Shown here in pieces: positions 24,868-33,340 of a DNA stretch of 64,000 bases. Below the pieces are notes generated by a model. That model ran no database searches. It had not been told where the DNA came from and saw nothing but the letters and a program-made list of their open reading frames with translations. The stretch comes from Porphyromonadaceae bacterium UBA2751. Its GTDB lineage: Bacteria > Bacteroidota > Bacteroidia > Bacteroidales > Muribaculaceae. Each line of letters begins with the position of its first letter. Positions within the stretch are counted from its first letter, which is position 1. The stretch lies in NCBI GenBank assembly GCA_002353285.1, contig DEJJ01000023.1, positions 10,260-74,259 of the forward strand, given 5' to 3'. Made by a program: the position numbers and the translations under genes.

Positions 24868-25794
24868 TTAGTTCACACCCTGAAGTTTGAATGTTACAGG
24901 CAGTGTGTACCATACACGAACGGGATCACCCACGGCGTTGCGGCCAGGTGAGAATGCGGGCAATGACTTGCACACGCGAACGGCCTCACGGTCAAGGTCC
25001 TTGTCGACCGAACGGGCAACCTTAACCTCACCAATCTTACCATTCTTCTCAACCACGAACTGAACGATAACCTTACCCTGGATGTTGTTGTCGGCAGCAG
25101 CCTGTGGGTAACGCAGGTGGTCGTTCAAGTACTTCATCAGAGCAGCATCGCCACCAGGATAAGAGGGCATGTGAGCAGCCGATTGGAATACCTCGTCGGC
25201 TTGAGGCTTAGGCTCCTCTTTCTTGGGCTCGGGCTTGGGTTCAGGTTTCTCCTCTTTGGGAGGCTCCTTAATCTCAACGATTTCCTTAACCACAACTTGC
25301 TCCTCTTTCTTGGTGTCAAGTGTGATATTATCTGTACCCTTGTCCTCGTCAACAGCACCAACCTGACGCTCATCCTCCTTTTGAGATTCGATTGTCTTGG
25401 GTGGTTCCTTAACCTCGCTGTCATCAACGATGTTCATCTCGGTCACCTTCTGTGAGTTTTGAATCTCCTCTTCGAGAACTTGTTCTTTCTCCTCGGGAAT
25501 TTCAATCTCCTGCTGGATTTCCTCCTCTTCCATCTCTTGCTCCATCTGCTTTGCAAGAGCCTCTTGCTCGAGGCGCTCTTGCTCGAGACGGCGCTCGGTC
25601 AAGTATTTGTTAAGAGAAGTATAACCAAATGCCAGCAGCGCAACAATAGCGATACCTATAAGAGTATAGATGACCGACTTGTTGTGACGCCTGGGTGAGT
25701 CACTTCTAAGCTCATATGCTCCAAAGTCCTTATTCTTACCTTCGAAAATAAGGTCTAACCATTCTTTCGATGAAAGATCTACATCTTTTGCCAT
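24868..25794 (-). CDS. tonB: Energy transducer TonB
   Basis: 308 aa. Cytoplasmic N-terminus, single membrane helix at about 40-60 (VIYTLIGIAIVALLAFGYTS), a long Glu/Lys/Pro-rich periplasm-spanning rod (about 70-205, PKPEPKKEEPKP), and the TonB C-terminal domain from about 215 (AAHMPSYPGGDAALMKYL to VWYTLPVTFKL). Couples the proton gradient via ExbB-ExbD to TonB-dependent outer-membrane receptors. Last gene of the minus-strand Exb operon, 29 bp after the second exbD, ending at a strong terminator. A stand-alone paralogue of its C-terminal domain occurs at 39734. Confidence 0.93.
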   Translation of the reverse strand: MAKDVDLSSKEWLDLIFEGKNKDFGAYELRSDSPRRHNKSVIYTLIGIAIVALLAFGYTSLNKYLTERRLEQERLEQEALAKQMEQEMEEEEIQQEIEIPEEKEQVLEEEIQNSQKVTEMNIVDDSEVKEPPKTIESQKEDERQVGAVDEDKGTDNITLDTKKEEQVVVKEIVEIKEPPKEEKPEPKPEPKKEEPKPQADEVFQSAAHMPSYPGGDAALMKYLNDHLRYPQAAADNNIQGKVIVQFVVEKNGKIGEVKVARSVDKDLDREAVRVCKSLPAFSPGRNAVGDPVRVWYTLPVTFKLQGVN

Positions 25795-25823
25795 AATGTT
25801 TCTTTTTTAAAGGTTTGACAAAA

Positions 25824-26516
25824 TTACTTAGCAGGAGCAGCAGCGGTAGCTCCACCCAGTGGGTGACCAACCTTGTGCTCATAGAGCGTAGAGTCTTGCT
25901 TATTCAGAGCCTCAATCTGGTAAGTTGAGATTTGATTAATCTGCATCTCATCCAGCATACGAACCACGTCGGCATAGCAGGCGTTTGCGGTAGGTTTAAT
26001 AACAATGATTGGGCGTTTTGCATTAAGGTCAGCAGCCTGTTTCTCGCGAGCATCCCTTACCCTTGCGTTATAAACCGAGTCGTTGATAGCGCCCTTCTTC
26101 CAATCAGCCTTGAGCTTATTAACGATTGTGAGAAGTTCCTTGTTACGCTTCTGGAGCATACCACGGATGGCGTCCTTATCGTTTCCAAACTTAATGTCGT
26201 TGAGGGTGAAGTCCTCCATGTCGGGCTTACCATCATAGTAATAAATCTTACTATCGGTCGACTTGGCTTGACCCATCTTGTCGGTTGTCACATTACCATC
26301 AAGGATGAAAGTGATAGCGTCACTCTCCTTAATCTTAGTCTCCTCCTCCTTGTTCACGTTGTCGTTGGTAGGCAACACAAGGTCGAGAGTTTGAGACTTA
26401 AGCATGGTTGTACACAACATAAAGAATGTGATCAACAACATGTTCATATCAACCATAGGAGTAAAGTCGATACGGGTGTCGAATTTCTTCTGACGTGATT
26501 TATCTTTCTTTGCCAT
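25824..26516 (-). CDS. exbD: ExbD/TolR biopolymer transport protein (second copy)
   Basis: 230 aa. Basic cytoplasmic N-terminus, then the transmembrane segment starting DFTPMVDMNMLLITFFML, which has the conserved Asp for proton movement, and a periplasmic domain larger than in E. coli ExbD, including IIVIKPTANACYADVVRMLDEMQ. Five bases after the first exbD. Two different ExbD proteins in tandem are normal for Bacteroidales and probably form a heteromeric pair. Confidence 0.9.
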   Translation of the reverse strand: MAKKDKSRQKKFDTRIDFTPMVDMNMLLITFFMLCTTMLKSQTLDLVLPTNDNVNKEEETKIKESDAITFILDGNVTTDKMGQAKSTDSKIYYYDGKPDMEDFTLNDIKFGNDKDAIRGMLQKRNKELLTIVNKLKADWKKGAINDSVYNARVRDAREKQAADLNAKRPIIVIKPTANACYADVVRMLDEMQINQISTYQIEALNKQDSTLYEHKVGHPLGGATAAAPAK

Positions 26517-26521
26517 ATCTC

Positions 26522-27217
26522 TTATTCCTCCTCTACTTTAAGCGAAGTCATCAAGGTGAACTTGTTTAACTTCTCAGTCTGTAAATTATCCATTACCACC
26601 TGAACAAGGCTGTAAGGAGAGCTTTGCTCAGCCTTGATAGCAACACCACGACCACCAATCAGGTCACGGCCAAGTCCATGCTCTTGCATCACCGACTTGA
26701 TGGCTGCTAACCAAGTTTGAAACTCATTACGTGGACCGTCTTTTACCGACAGTTGAATCGGTATACCACCTTCATCCTTCAGGAACGCATCACGTTTCTC
26801 CAGGGGAAGAGCAATCCATTTGGTGAGCTCTTTCATGGGAACGCCGAAGGTATTGAGCTTAGAGAATTCCTTTGCAGCCTGAGCAGTGAGCTTTGGCGCA
26901 CTTGGGTGAGTCTCGCGATAGGTGTTATAAGCCTGGCTGAGCACCTCGGTGCGGAAAGTCTCGGTCGAGAGCTGAGTCGAATCCTTGGCTCCGGTGAGGT
27001 TCATGTAAACCTTTCCATTGGGAGCAATGAGAACTTGCACGAGTTTCTCGTCGGGCACCTTCTCTTCACTTACCGATGGAGGGGTGATGACCTGCACTGG
27101 TTCCTTCTGAAGGAATGTTGAAGTCAACATGAAGAAAGTCAACAGAAGAACAGTCACGTCACTCATCGCCGTCATGTCGATGATGGTACTTTGTTTCTTA
27201 ATTTTGACTTTTCCCAT
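26522..27217 (-). CDS. exbD: ExbD/TolR biopolymer transport protein (first copy)
   Basis: 231 aa. N-terminal IDMTAMSDVTVLLLTFFML carries the conserved membrane Asp of ExbD, here in TAMSDV. The periplasmic part includes VLIAPNGKVYMNLTG and a helical middle. It pairs with the second ExbD and the ExbB homologue. The 77-bp gap to exbB carries no terminator, so one transcript is expected. Confidence 0.9.
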   Translation of the reverse strand: MGKVKIKKQSTIIDMTAMSDVTVLLLTFFMLTSTFLQKEPVQVITPPSVSEEKVPDEKLVQVLIAPNGKVYMNLTGAKDSTQLSTETFRTEVLSQAYNTYRETHPSAPKLTAQAAKEFSKLNTFGVPMKELTKWIALPLEKRDAFLKDEGGIPIQLSVKDGPRNEFQTWLAAIKSVMQEHGLGRDLIGGRGVAIKAEQSSPYSLVQVVMDNLQTEKLNKFTLMTSLKVEEE

Positions 27218-27294
27218 TGTTACACTTTATTTAATTAAATGTTATTGATAAAATAATTGATTTAATTGATTTGCTACAATCAACAACAATATAA

Positions 27295-28227
27295 TTAATG
27301 TGTAGCAGCGAAAGTAGAAACAATTGAGAAGCCAAGCTCGTCGATAGCATAGGTCATGTTATCGATCTTGCTGGTGTAGAAGTTATAAGAAATAAGTGCC
27401 AATGCTGCAGTTGCAATACCAGTAGCGGTGTTCACAAGTGCCTCAGAGATACCAGTTGACAGCTCGGTAGAATCGGGAGCACCTGATTGAGACAGAGCCT
27501 GGAACGACTTGATCATACCAAGCACAGTACCGAACAGTCCTAACAGGGTACCCAGAGTGGTGAGGGTAGCAACGATAGGAAGATTCTGCTGCAGTGCAGG
27601 CATCTCAAGAGCTGTAGCCTCCTCAAGGGTCTGCTGGATCGAAGTAAGCTTCTGCTCCTTCTGCAGGAGTGTGTCCTTATCCATTTCTTTGTACTTCTGA
27701 AGTGTTGCATAAACAACAGCGCCTACAGTACCCTTCTGCTGACGGCAGAGTTCCTCAGCCTTGGCGATGTCCTTCTTCTGAAGAGCGGCCTTTACGTTCT
27801 CGACAAACTTGGTGATGTTGCCTTTACCTTTAGCCTTGCCGATAGCGAACCAGCGCTCAACCGAAAGCACGATAACTGTAAACAAGCAAGTCAACAGGAT
27901 AGGAACCACGAAACCGCCCTTATAAACGGTACCTGCGAGGTTGGCTGGCGAGAGTTTAACCTCATCGCCTACTTGGAATGCAAATGCAGCACCTGACTCT
28001 TCACCGCCTGTGAAGTTGCTAATCATACCCATTACAAACAGGTAGAGGCAAACAGCAACTGCTAAGCAAACGAGGATTACGAGGAATGCACTCTTGATAC
28101 CACCAACATTGCTGTTAACGGCCTTGTCGTCAACCTTCTTGGGTTGTGGTTTTGCAACCTGTGGTTGTGGTTTTACAGCTGGCTTTGGAGCCTGGGGCTG
28201 TGGATTGTTTGGCTTTGTAGCTTCCAT
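27295..28227 (-). CDS. exbB: ExbB/TolQ/MotA proton channel protein
   Basis: 310 aa. A Pro/Gln/Lys-rich cytoplasmic N-terminus (about 1-40, repeated PQPQ/KPQPQ) precedes three membrane helices: ILVCLAVAVCLYLFVMGMI, VPILLTCLFTVIVLSVERWF and the pair around LPIVATLTTLGTLLGLFGTVLGMI. The last matches the ExbB/TolQ signature, with LSTGISEALVNTATGIATAALALI closing the pore bundle. Forms the proton-channel pentamer with ExbD. First gene of the operon, with a leader of about 230 nt behind the promoter at 28497-28466. Confidence 0.92.
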   Translation of the reverse strand: MEATKPNNPQPQAPKPAVKPQPQVAKPQPKKVDDKAVNSNVGGIKSAFLVILVCLAVAVCLYLFVMGMISNFTGGEESGAAFAFQVGDEVKLSPANLAGTVYKGGFVVPILLTCLFTVIVLSVERWFAIGKAKGKGNITKFVENVKAALQKKDIAKAEELCRQQKGTVGAVVYATLQKYKEMDKDTLLQKEQKLTSIQQTLEEATALEMPALQQNLPIVATLTTLGTLLGLFGTVLGMIKSFQALSQSGAPDSTELSTGISEALVNTATGIATAALALISYNFYTSKIDNMTYAIDELGFSIVSTFAATH

Positions 28228-28465
28228 AATCTAAAAATTAAAAAATTAGTTGTTAATAAAAAAGTTGATTAATATAAAATTTGTTTTTTTAATATTCTCA
28301 GTTAAAATTAATGGTCCAAGTAATTATATTAATAACGTGTAGCAAGTCCATTTAGTGTGTTGCTACAGCTATTCACTGTGATTAATGTGCCTATATTGTT
28401 AACTATCACACAATTAACACCTCTACGAGTGCTTATCATAGTAAAATATTCGCAAAAATCACTCG

Positions 28466-28497
28466 CAAATTTATTACTTTTATTTCAATAAAGCAAA
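28466..28497 (-). promoter_or_regulatory. Promoter of the Exb-TonB operon
   Basis: Minus strand TTTG (28497-28494), 20 bp, TAAATTTG (28473-28466). The 450-bp region 28228-28689 otherwise holds only AT-rich leaders of exbB and nqrA. Confidence 0.68.
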
Positions 28498-28635
28498 GAG
28501 AACATATCTTTTTTTGACAAAAAAAGTTATTAACAACCTAAATTTATCACACCGTTTCGCCCACATCGCAGCAATCCCAAAAAATATTTTTCAACAATTA
28601 ATAACATGCATGCAAACAGTATTGCAGATTTTTTA

Positions 28636-28643
28636 TAACTTTG
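28636..28643 (+). promoter_or_regulatory. Probable -7 element of nqr operon
   Basis: TAACTTTG 47 bp before the nqrA ATG. A well-spaced -33 box is not evident. Confidence 0.5.
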
Positions 28644-28689
28644 CAGATTGTATTGAAGATAAAGAAAAAAACAATTTATATCAATTCTC

Positions 28690-30018
28690 ATGGCTTTAAT
28701 AAAACTTAAAAAGGGATTTGACCTCAACCTCAAAGGTCAAATCAAGCAAGAAAACGTGGCCGATGAAGTGACCGCTACTAGCTATGCCATTATCCCCGAC
28801 GACTTCACGGGACTGACGCCTCGCATGGAGAAAAAACCAGGCGAACACGTAGCTGCTGGCGAGCCTCTTTATCACGACAAGAACGACGAGAAGGTGAAGG
28901 TGACCTCGCCAGTGAGTGGCATCGTCAAGGACGTGGTGAGAGGTGAGCGACGCAAAATCATGGCAGTAGTAGTCACCCCCGATGGCAGCAACGACAACAA
29001 GCGCTTCGACACAAAAGCCACCCCCAAGGAGCTCCTGCTTGAGAGTGGGTTGTGGGCTATGATCAGGCAACGCCCTTACGACATCGTGCCAAGCAGCGAA
29101 GTGCGACCTCGCGACATCTTCATCACAGCTTTCGACTCGGCGCCACTGGCACCACAACTCAAGCTGGTGATGGGCGACAACGAGAAGCATGTGGCTAAGG
29201 CCGTCGAGGTGCTCTCTACGATGACAAGCGGCAAGGTGTACCTGGGATGCCCTAAAGACTACACTATCGACAACACTGGAGCCGAGGTCAACACCTTTGT
29301 GGGGCCACATCCGGCTGGCAATGCAGGTGTTCAAGTTGCTAATGTGAAACCCGTCAACAAGGGCGAAGTGGTGTGGACCCTCGATGTGGTCACAGCAGCG
29401 CGCATTGGCAAGCTGTTCAACACAGGCACCGTCGACTATTCCACCACAGTGGCTCTCACCGGCAGTGGCTTCATCGAGCCCACCTATGTCAAAGCTACTA
29501 TGGGATGCTCGCTCGAGTCGCTGCTCAATGGCAGGCTCGTGAGCGACGACAAAGACAAGCGCATCATTGCAGGCAACGTGCTCACTGGGGTTAAGGAAAG
29601 CATTGATGGATATCTACATGCGCCCTATCGCCACATTACCGTCATCAACGAAATCAACAAGAAGGATGAATTCATGGGATGGGCATCGCTTAGCCCCAAG
29701 AAGTACAGCATCTACCGTGTGTTCACAAGCTGGCTGATGGGTCGCCACAAGGAGGTAGACCTCGACGCCAAGCTCAATGGTGGCGAGCGCGCCATCGTCA
29801 TGAGTGGTGAATATGACAGGATGCTGCCCATGGACATCTATTCCGAATTTCTTATCAAGGCAATCATCGCGTTCGACATCGACAAGATGGAGCAACTGGG
29901 CATCTATGAAGTGGCACCCGAGGACTTTGCTCTGGCCGAGTTTGCCGACACTTCAAAGCTCGAGCTACAACGCATCGTGCGTGAAGGACTTGACAAGATG
30001 AGAGCCGAGATGTGCTAA
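28690..30018 (+). CDS. nqrA: Na+-translocating NADH:quinone reductase subunit A
   Basis: 442 aa. Starts ATG 28690 (MALIKLKKGFDLNLKGQI). GLTPRMEKKPGEHVAAGEPLYHDK and SPVSGIVKDVVRGERRKI are the biotinyl-lipoyl-like N-terminal motifs of NqrA, and FVGPHPAGNAGVQV is conserved. NqrA is the peripheral, quinone-proximal subunit of the sodium pump. First of six nqr genes (A-F) in order. Confidence 0.95.
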   Translation: MALIKLKKGFDLNLKGQIKQENVADEVTATSYAIIPDDFTGLTPRMEKKPGEHVAAGEPLYHDKNDEKVKVTSPVSGIVKDVVRGERRKIMAVVVTPDGSNDNKRFDTKATPKELLLESGLWAMIRQRPYDIVPSSEVRPRDIFITAFDSAPLAPQLKLVMGDNEKHVAKAVEVLSTMTSGKVYLGCPKDYTIDNTGAEVNTFVGPHPAGNAGVQVANVKPVNKGEVVWTLDVVTAARIGKLFNTGTVDYSTTVALTGSGFIEPTYVKATMGCSLESLLNGRLVSDDKDKRIIAGNVLTGVKESIDGYLHAPYRHITVINEINKKDEFMGWASLSPKKYSIYRVFTSWLMGRHKEVDLDAKLNGGERAIVMSGEYDRMLPMDIYSEFLIKAIIAFDIDKMEQLGIYEVAPEDFALAEFADTSKLELQRIVREGLDKMRAEMC

Positions 30019-30074
30019 CCACATCACATTAGTAATCAACACAATGAATATTAACATTTAAACTAAAAGATAAA

Positions 30075-31253
30075 GTGAAATTCTTAAGACAATTCATGGA
30101 CAAGATAAAGCCTCACTTCCACGAAGGCGGCAAGCTCAGCAAGCTTGAATCGGTCTACGATGGAATGGAGACATTCTTGTTCACTCCCAACACCACATCG
30201 CGCTCGGGAGTGCACATCCACGACAGCAACGACATGAAGCGCACCATGATCACCGTTGTAGTGGCACTCGTGCCATGCCTGCTGATGGCGATGTATAACA
30301 TCGGCTTCCAGCACTTCAGAGCTATAGGTGTTGCCGACGCTTCGTTCTGGCAGATGTTCCTGTTTGGACTGCTGGCATTGCTTCCCGTGATTGTGGTATC
30401 CTATGTTGTGGGACTGGGCATCGAGTTCATTGGCGCTCAAATTCACCACAAGGAGATACAGGAGGGATTCCTTGTCACTGGCATCCTAATCCCACTCATT
30501 GTGCCTATTAACACACCACTATGGATGACGGCTGTGGCAACAGCTTTTGCCGTGATTTTTGCCAAGGAGATTTTTGGCGGCACTGGCATGAACATCTTTA
30601 ACGTGGCACTTATCACGCGCGCGTTCCTCTTCTTTGCTTACCCGTCGAAGATGAGTGGCGACAGTGCTTTTGTTAAGATTGACAGCGCATTTGGCTATGG
30701 TGGCGGCAATGTGGCCGACGGCTTTACCGGAGCCACCCCTCTGGGCGAAGTGGCCACTAATTTCGAGAACTTCAGCACATCTGCCATGGATGCTTTCATA
30801 GGCCTCATCCCTGGCTCACCAGGCGAGACCTCAATGATAGCTATCCTCATTGGCGCTGCAATCCTGCTCATCACTGGCATTGCCTCATGGAGGGTGATGC
30901 TCAGCGTGTTTGCTGGTGGCTTGGCAATGGGTGCTCTTGCCCACGCATTCGCCTGCGACACCTATCCAGCATCAATGCTCGACCCCATCACCCAAGTGTG
31001 TCTGGGAGGTTTCGCATTTGCAGCTGTGTTCATGGCCACCGACCCCGTTACTGGTGCCCGAACCAAGATTGGACAGTACATCTACGGATTCCTGATTGGC
31101 GTGTTTGCAATCCTCATCCGCGTTTACAACGGTGGCTACCCCGAGGGCGCTATGCTCGCTGTGCTGCTCATGAACGCTTTTGCACCGCTAATCGACTACT
31201 GCGTTGTTCAAGTAAATATTAACCGCCGCGCCAAGCGCGCCAAAGTTCAATGA
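30075..31253 (+). CDS. nqrB: Na+-NQR subunit B
   Basis: 392 aa. GTG start at 30075 supported by the family N-terminus (MKFLRQFMDKIKPHFHEGGKL). About ten membrane helices. FTGATPLGEV matches the NqrB motif whose Thr carries covalent FMN, attached by ApbE elsewhere in the genome. NqrB forms the core of the Na+ path. 56 bp after nqrA. Confidence 0.95.
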   Translation: MKFLRQFMDKIKPHFHEGGKLSKLESVYDGMETFLFTPNTTSRSGVHIHDSNDMKRTMITVVVALVPCLLMAMYNIGFQHFRAIGVADASFWQMFLFGLLALLPVIVVSYVVGLGIEFIGAQIHHKEIQEGFLVTGILIPLIVPINTPLWMTAVATAFAVIFAKEIFGGTGMNIFNVALITRAFLFFAYPSKMSGDSAFVKIDSAFGYGGGNVADGFTGATPLGEVATNFENFSTSAMDAFIGLIPGSPGETSMIAILIGAAILLITGIASWRVMLSVFAGGLAMGALAHAFACDTYPASMLDPITQVCLGGFAFAAVFMATDPVTGARTKIGQYIYGFLIGVFAILIRVYNGGYPEGAMLAVLLMNAFAPLIDYCVVQVNINRRAKRAKVQ

Positions 31254-31265
31254 AAGGAGGCTCTT

Positions 31266-32024
31266 ATGGCAATGAACAAGAACAGTAATGCTTATCAAAT
31301 CATCTATGCTGCAGTAATGGTCCTGATTGTGGGCACTGTGCTGGCATTCATCTATATGGCACTCAAGCCGAAACAAGACGACAATGTGGCCAACGACAAG
31401 CGCAAGCAGATACTGAGCGCTGTGCACATCACTGCCCCGAGCGACAACGACATTGAGGCCACTTTCAAGAAATACATCGTGGCAGGCTACCTCCTCAACG
31501 AGGATGGCAGCGTGGCCGACTCAACTCAGGATGTGGCTTTCAACGTTGACATGAAGAATAACATCAAGCTCGAAAAACGTGACCTGCCATTGTTCAAGTG
31601 CAAGCTCGACGACGGCAGCATTAAGTACATTGTACCGGTCTATGGCGCAGGATTATGGGGCCCCATCTGGGGATATGTCGCTGTAAATGACAACGGCACC
31701 GACATCTATGGAGCTTACTTTTCTCACGAAGGTGAGACCCCTGGCTTGGGTGCCGAAATTGCCAATCCCAATTTTCAGGAACAGTTCAAAGGTAAGAATA
31801 TCTACCCTGATGGCGAGTTCAAGTCTATTAGCGTGATGAAGGCTGGCCAAAAGCCGACCGACGGTTCTGAATATGTCAACGCCATATCGGGAGGAACAAT
31901 CACCAGTCGCGGCGTACAGGCCATGCTCAGCGAATGCATGATGCCCTATGATGCATTCTTTAAGAAACTTCAAAGTGAAACCATTTTAATATGCGGGACC
32001 GATTTAGAATGTGAAACCAATTAA
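31266..32024 (+). CDS. nqrC: Na+-NQR subunit C
   Basis: 252 aa. One N-terminal membrane helix (IYAAVMVLIVGTVLAFIYMAL) and a periplasmic FMN-binding domain; NAISGGTITSRGVQAML near residue 208 includes the Thr for covalent FMN. It starts at ATG 31266, directly after a textbook ribosome site AAAGGAGG (31253-31260) that is rare in this phylum. A Met two codons later is less likely. Confidence 0.94.
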   Translation: MAMNKNSNAYQIIYAAVMVLIVGTVLAFIYMALKPKQDDNVANDKRKQILSAVHITAPSDNDIEATFKKYIVAGYLLNEDGSVADSTQDVAFNVDMKNNIKLEKRDLPLFKCKLDDGSIKYIVPVYGAGLWGPIWGYVAVNDNGTDIYGAYFSHEGETPGLGAEIANPNFQEQFKGKNIYPDGEFKSISVMKAGQKPTDGSEYVNAISGGTITSRGVQAMLSECMMPYDAFFKKLQSETILICGTDLECETN

Positions 32025-32037
32025 ATGACAATAGACT

Positions 32038-32661
32038 ATGTTATCGAAACGAAATAAAGAAGCTTTATTCAACCCGTTGTCGAAGGACAACCCAGTGCTG
32101 GTGCAAATCCTGGGCATTTGCTCAACACTTGCCGTAACAGCCAAGCTCGAGCCAGCTATTGTCATGGGCATCTCGGTGATAGCTGTGCTGGCAATCTCTA
32201 ACGTGGTGATCTCGCTGTTGCGCAACACCATTCCAACATCAATTCGCATCATCGTGCAACTGGTAGTAGTTGCAGCTCTCGTCATCATTGTGCAGCAAGT
32301 GCTCCGAGCCTACGCCTACGATGTGAGCCTGCAGCTCTCGGTCTTCATTGGCCTGATTATCACTAACTGTATCCTCATGGGGCGTCTCGAGGCGTTTGCC
32401 TTGAGCAACAAGCCTTGGCCAGCTTTCCTCGATGGCATTGGCAACGGCCTTGGCTACATGATAATCCTGGTCATTGTGGCTTTCTTCCGCGAACTGCTGG
32501 GAAGCGGCACCCTCCTTGGTTTCCAGGTGATTCCACAGTGGTGCTACGACCATGGCTACATGAATAATGGCTTGATGATTCTGCCACCCATGGCACTCAT
32601 CACAGTGGGATGCATAATTTGGGTACATCGTTCACGCAACAAGGAACTTCAAGAGAAATAA
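32038..32661 (+). CDS. nqrD: Na+-NQR subunit D
   Basis: 207 aa with six membrane helices, homologous to NqrE. The N-terminal KEALFNPLSKDNPVLVQILGICSTLAV and IGLIITNCILMGRLEAFA, with a conserved Cys near the Fe/flavin site, are diagnostic. Located in the Nqr membrane core. 13 bp after nqrC. Confidence 0.95.
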   Translation: MLSKRNKEALFNPLSKDNPVLVQILGICSTLAVTAKLEPAIVMGISVIAVLAISNVVISLLRNTIPTSIRIIVQLVVVAALVIIVQQVLRAYAYDVSLQLSVFIGLIITNCILMGRLEAFALSNKPWPAFLDGIGNGLGYMIILVIVAFFRELLGSGTLLGFQVIPQWCYDHGYMNNGLMILPPMALITVGCIIWVHRSRNKELQEK

Positions 32662-32699
32662 CCAACAAGTAGTAACGCTTTTAACACCAATTATTTACA

Positions 32700-33314
32700 A
32701 TGGAAGAATTAAATCTTTTCGTTAAGTCGATTTTCATCGACAATATGGTATTTGCCTACTTCTTGGGAATGTGCTCCTATCTGGCAGTTTCCAAGAATGT
32801 GAAGACGGCATTTGGCCTAGGAATTGCTGTTACATTCATGCTTGTTGTCACAATTCCTCTTAACTACATGCTTAATAAATATGTGTTACAACCAGGTGCT
32901 TTAACCTGGTTAGGCGACAGTTTCAAGGATGTGGACCTGAGCTTCCTTGGTCTTATCATGTTTATCGCAGTGATTGCATCGGCCACCCAATTAGTAGAGA
33001 TGGCAGTTGAGAAGTTTGCTCCAGCGCTCTACAACTCGCTCGGCATCTTCCTGCCGCTTATTGCAGTTAACTGTGCCATCCTGGGAGGCGCCCTATTCAT
33101 GCAACAGCGCGACTTCGCATCTTGCTGGACCGCTACAGTCTACGGAGCAGGCAGCGGCATTGGTTGGCTCCTCGCCATTGTGGGCCTTGCTGCAATCCGT
33201 GAGAAGATTGCCTACAGCAACATCCCACCAGCACTGCGAGGCGTGGGCATCACATTCATCATTACAGGCCTCATGGGCATTGCGTTCATGAGCTTCATGG
33301 GCATTAAACTTTAA
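32700..33314 (+). CDS. nqrE: Na+-NQR subunit E
   Basis: 204 aa, six membrane helices. MEELNLFVKSIFIDNMVFAYFLGMCSYLAVSKNVKTA is the NqrE start, and GIFLPLIAVNCAILGGALFM holds the second conserved Cys; with NqrD it forms the inverted-repeat pair binding the membrane iron centre. 38 bp after nqrD. Confidence 0.96.
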   Translation: MEELNLFVKSIFIDNMVFAYFLGMCSYLAVSKNVKTAFGLGIAVTFMLVVTIPLNYMLNKYVLQPGALTWLGDSFKDVDLSFLGLIMFIAVIASATQLVEMAVEKFAPALYNSLGIFLPLIAVNCAILGGALFMQQRDFASCWTATVYGAGSGIGWLLAIVGLAAIREKIAYSNIPPALRGVGITFIITGLMGIAFMSFMGIKL

Positions 33315-33340
33315 TAAACCAACTTGCACACACATTGATT

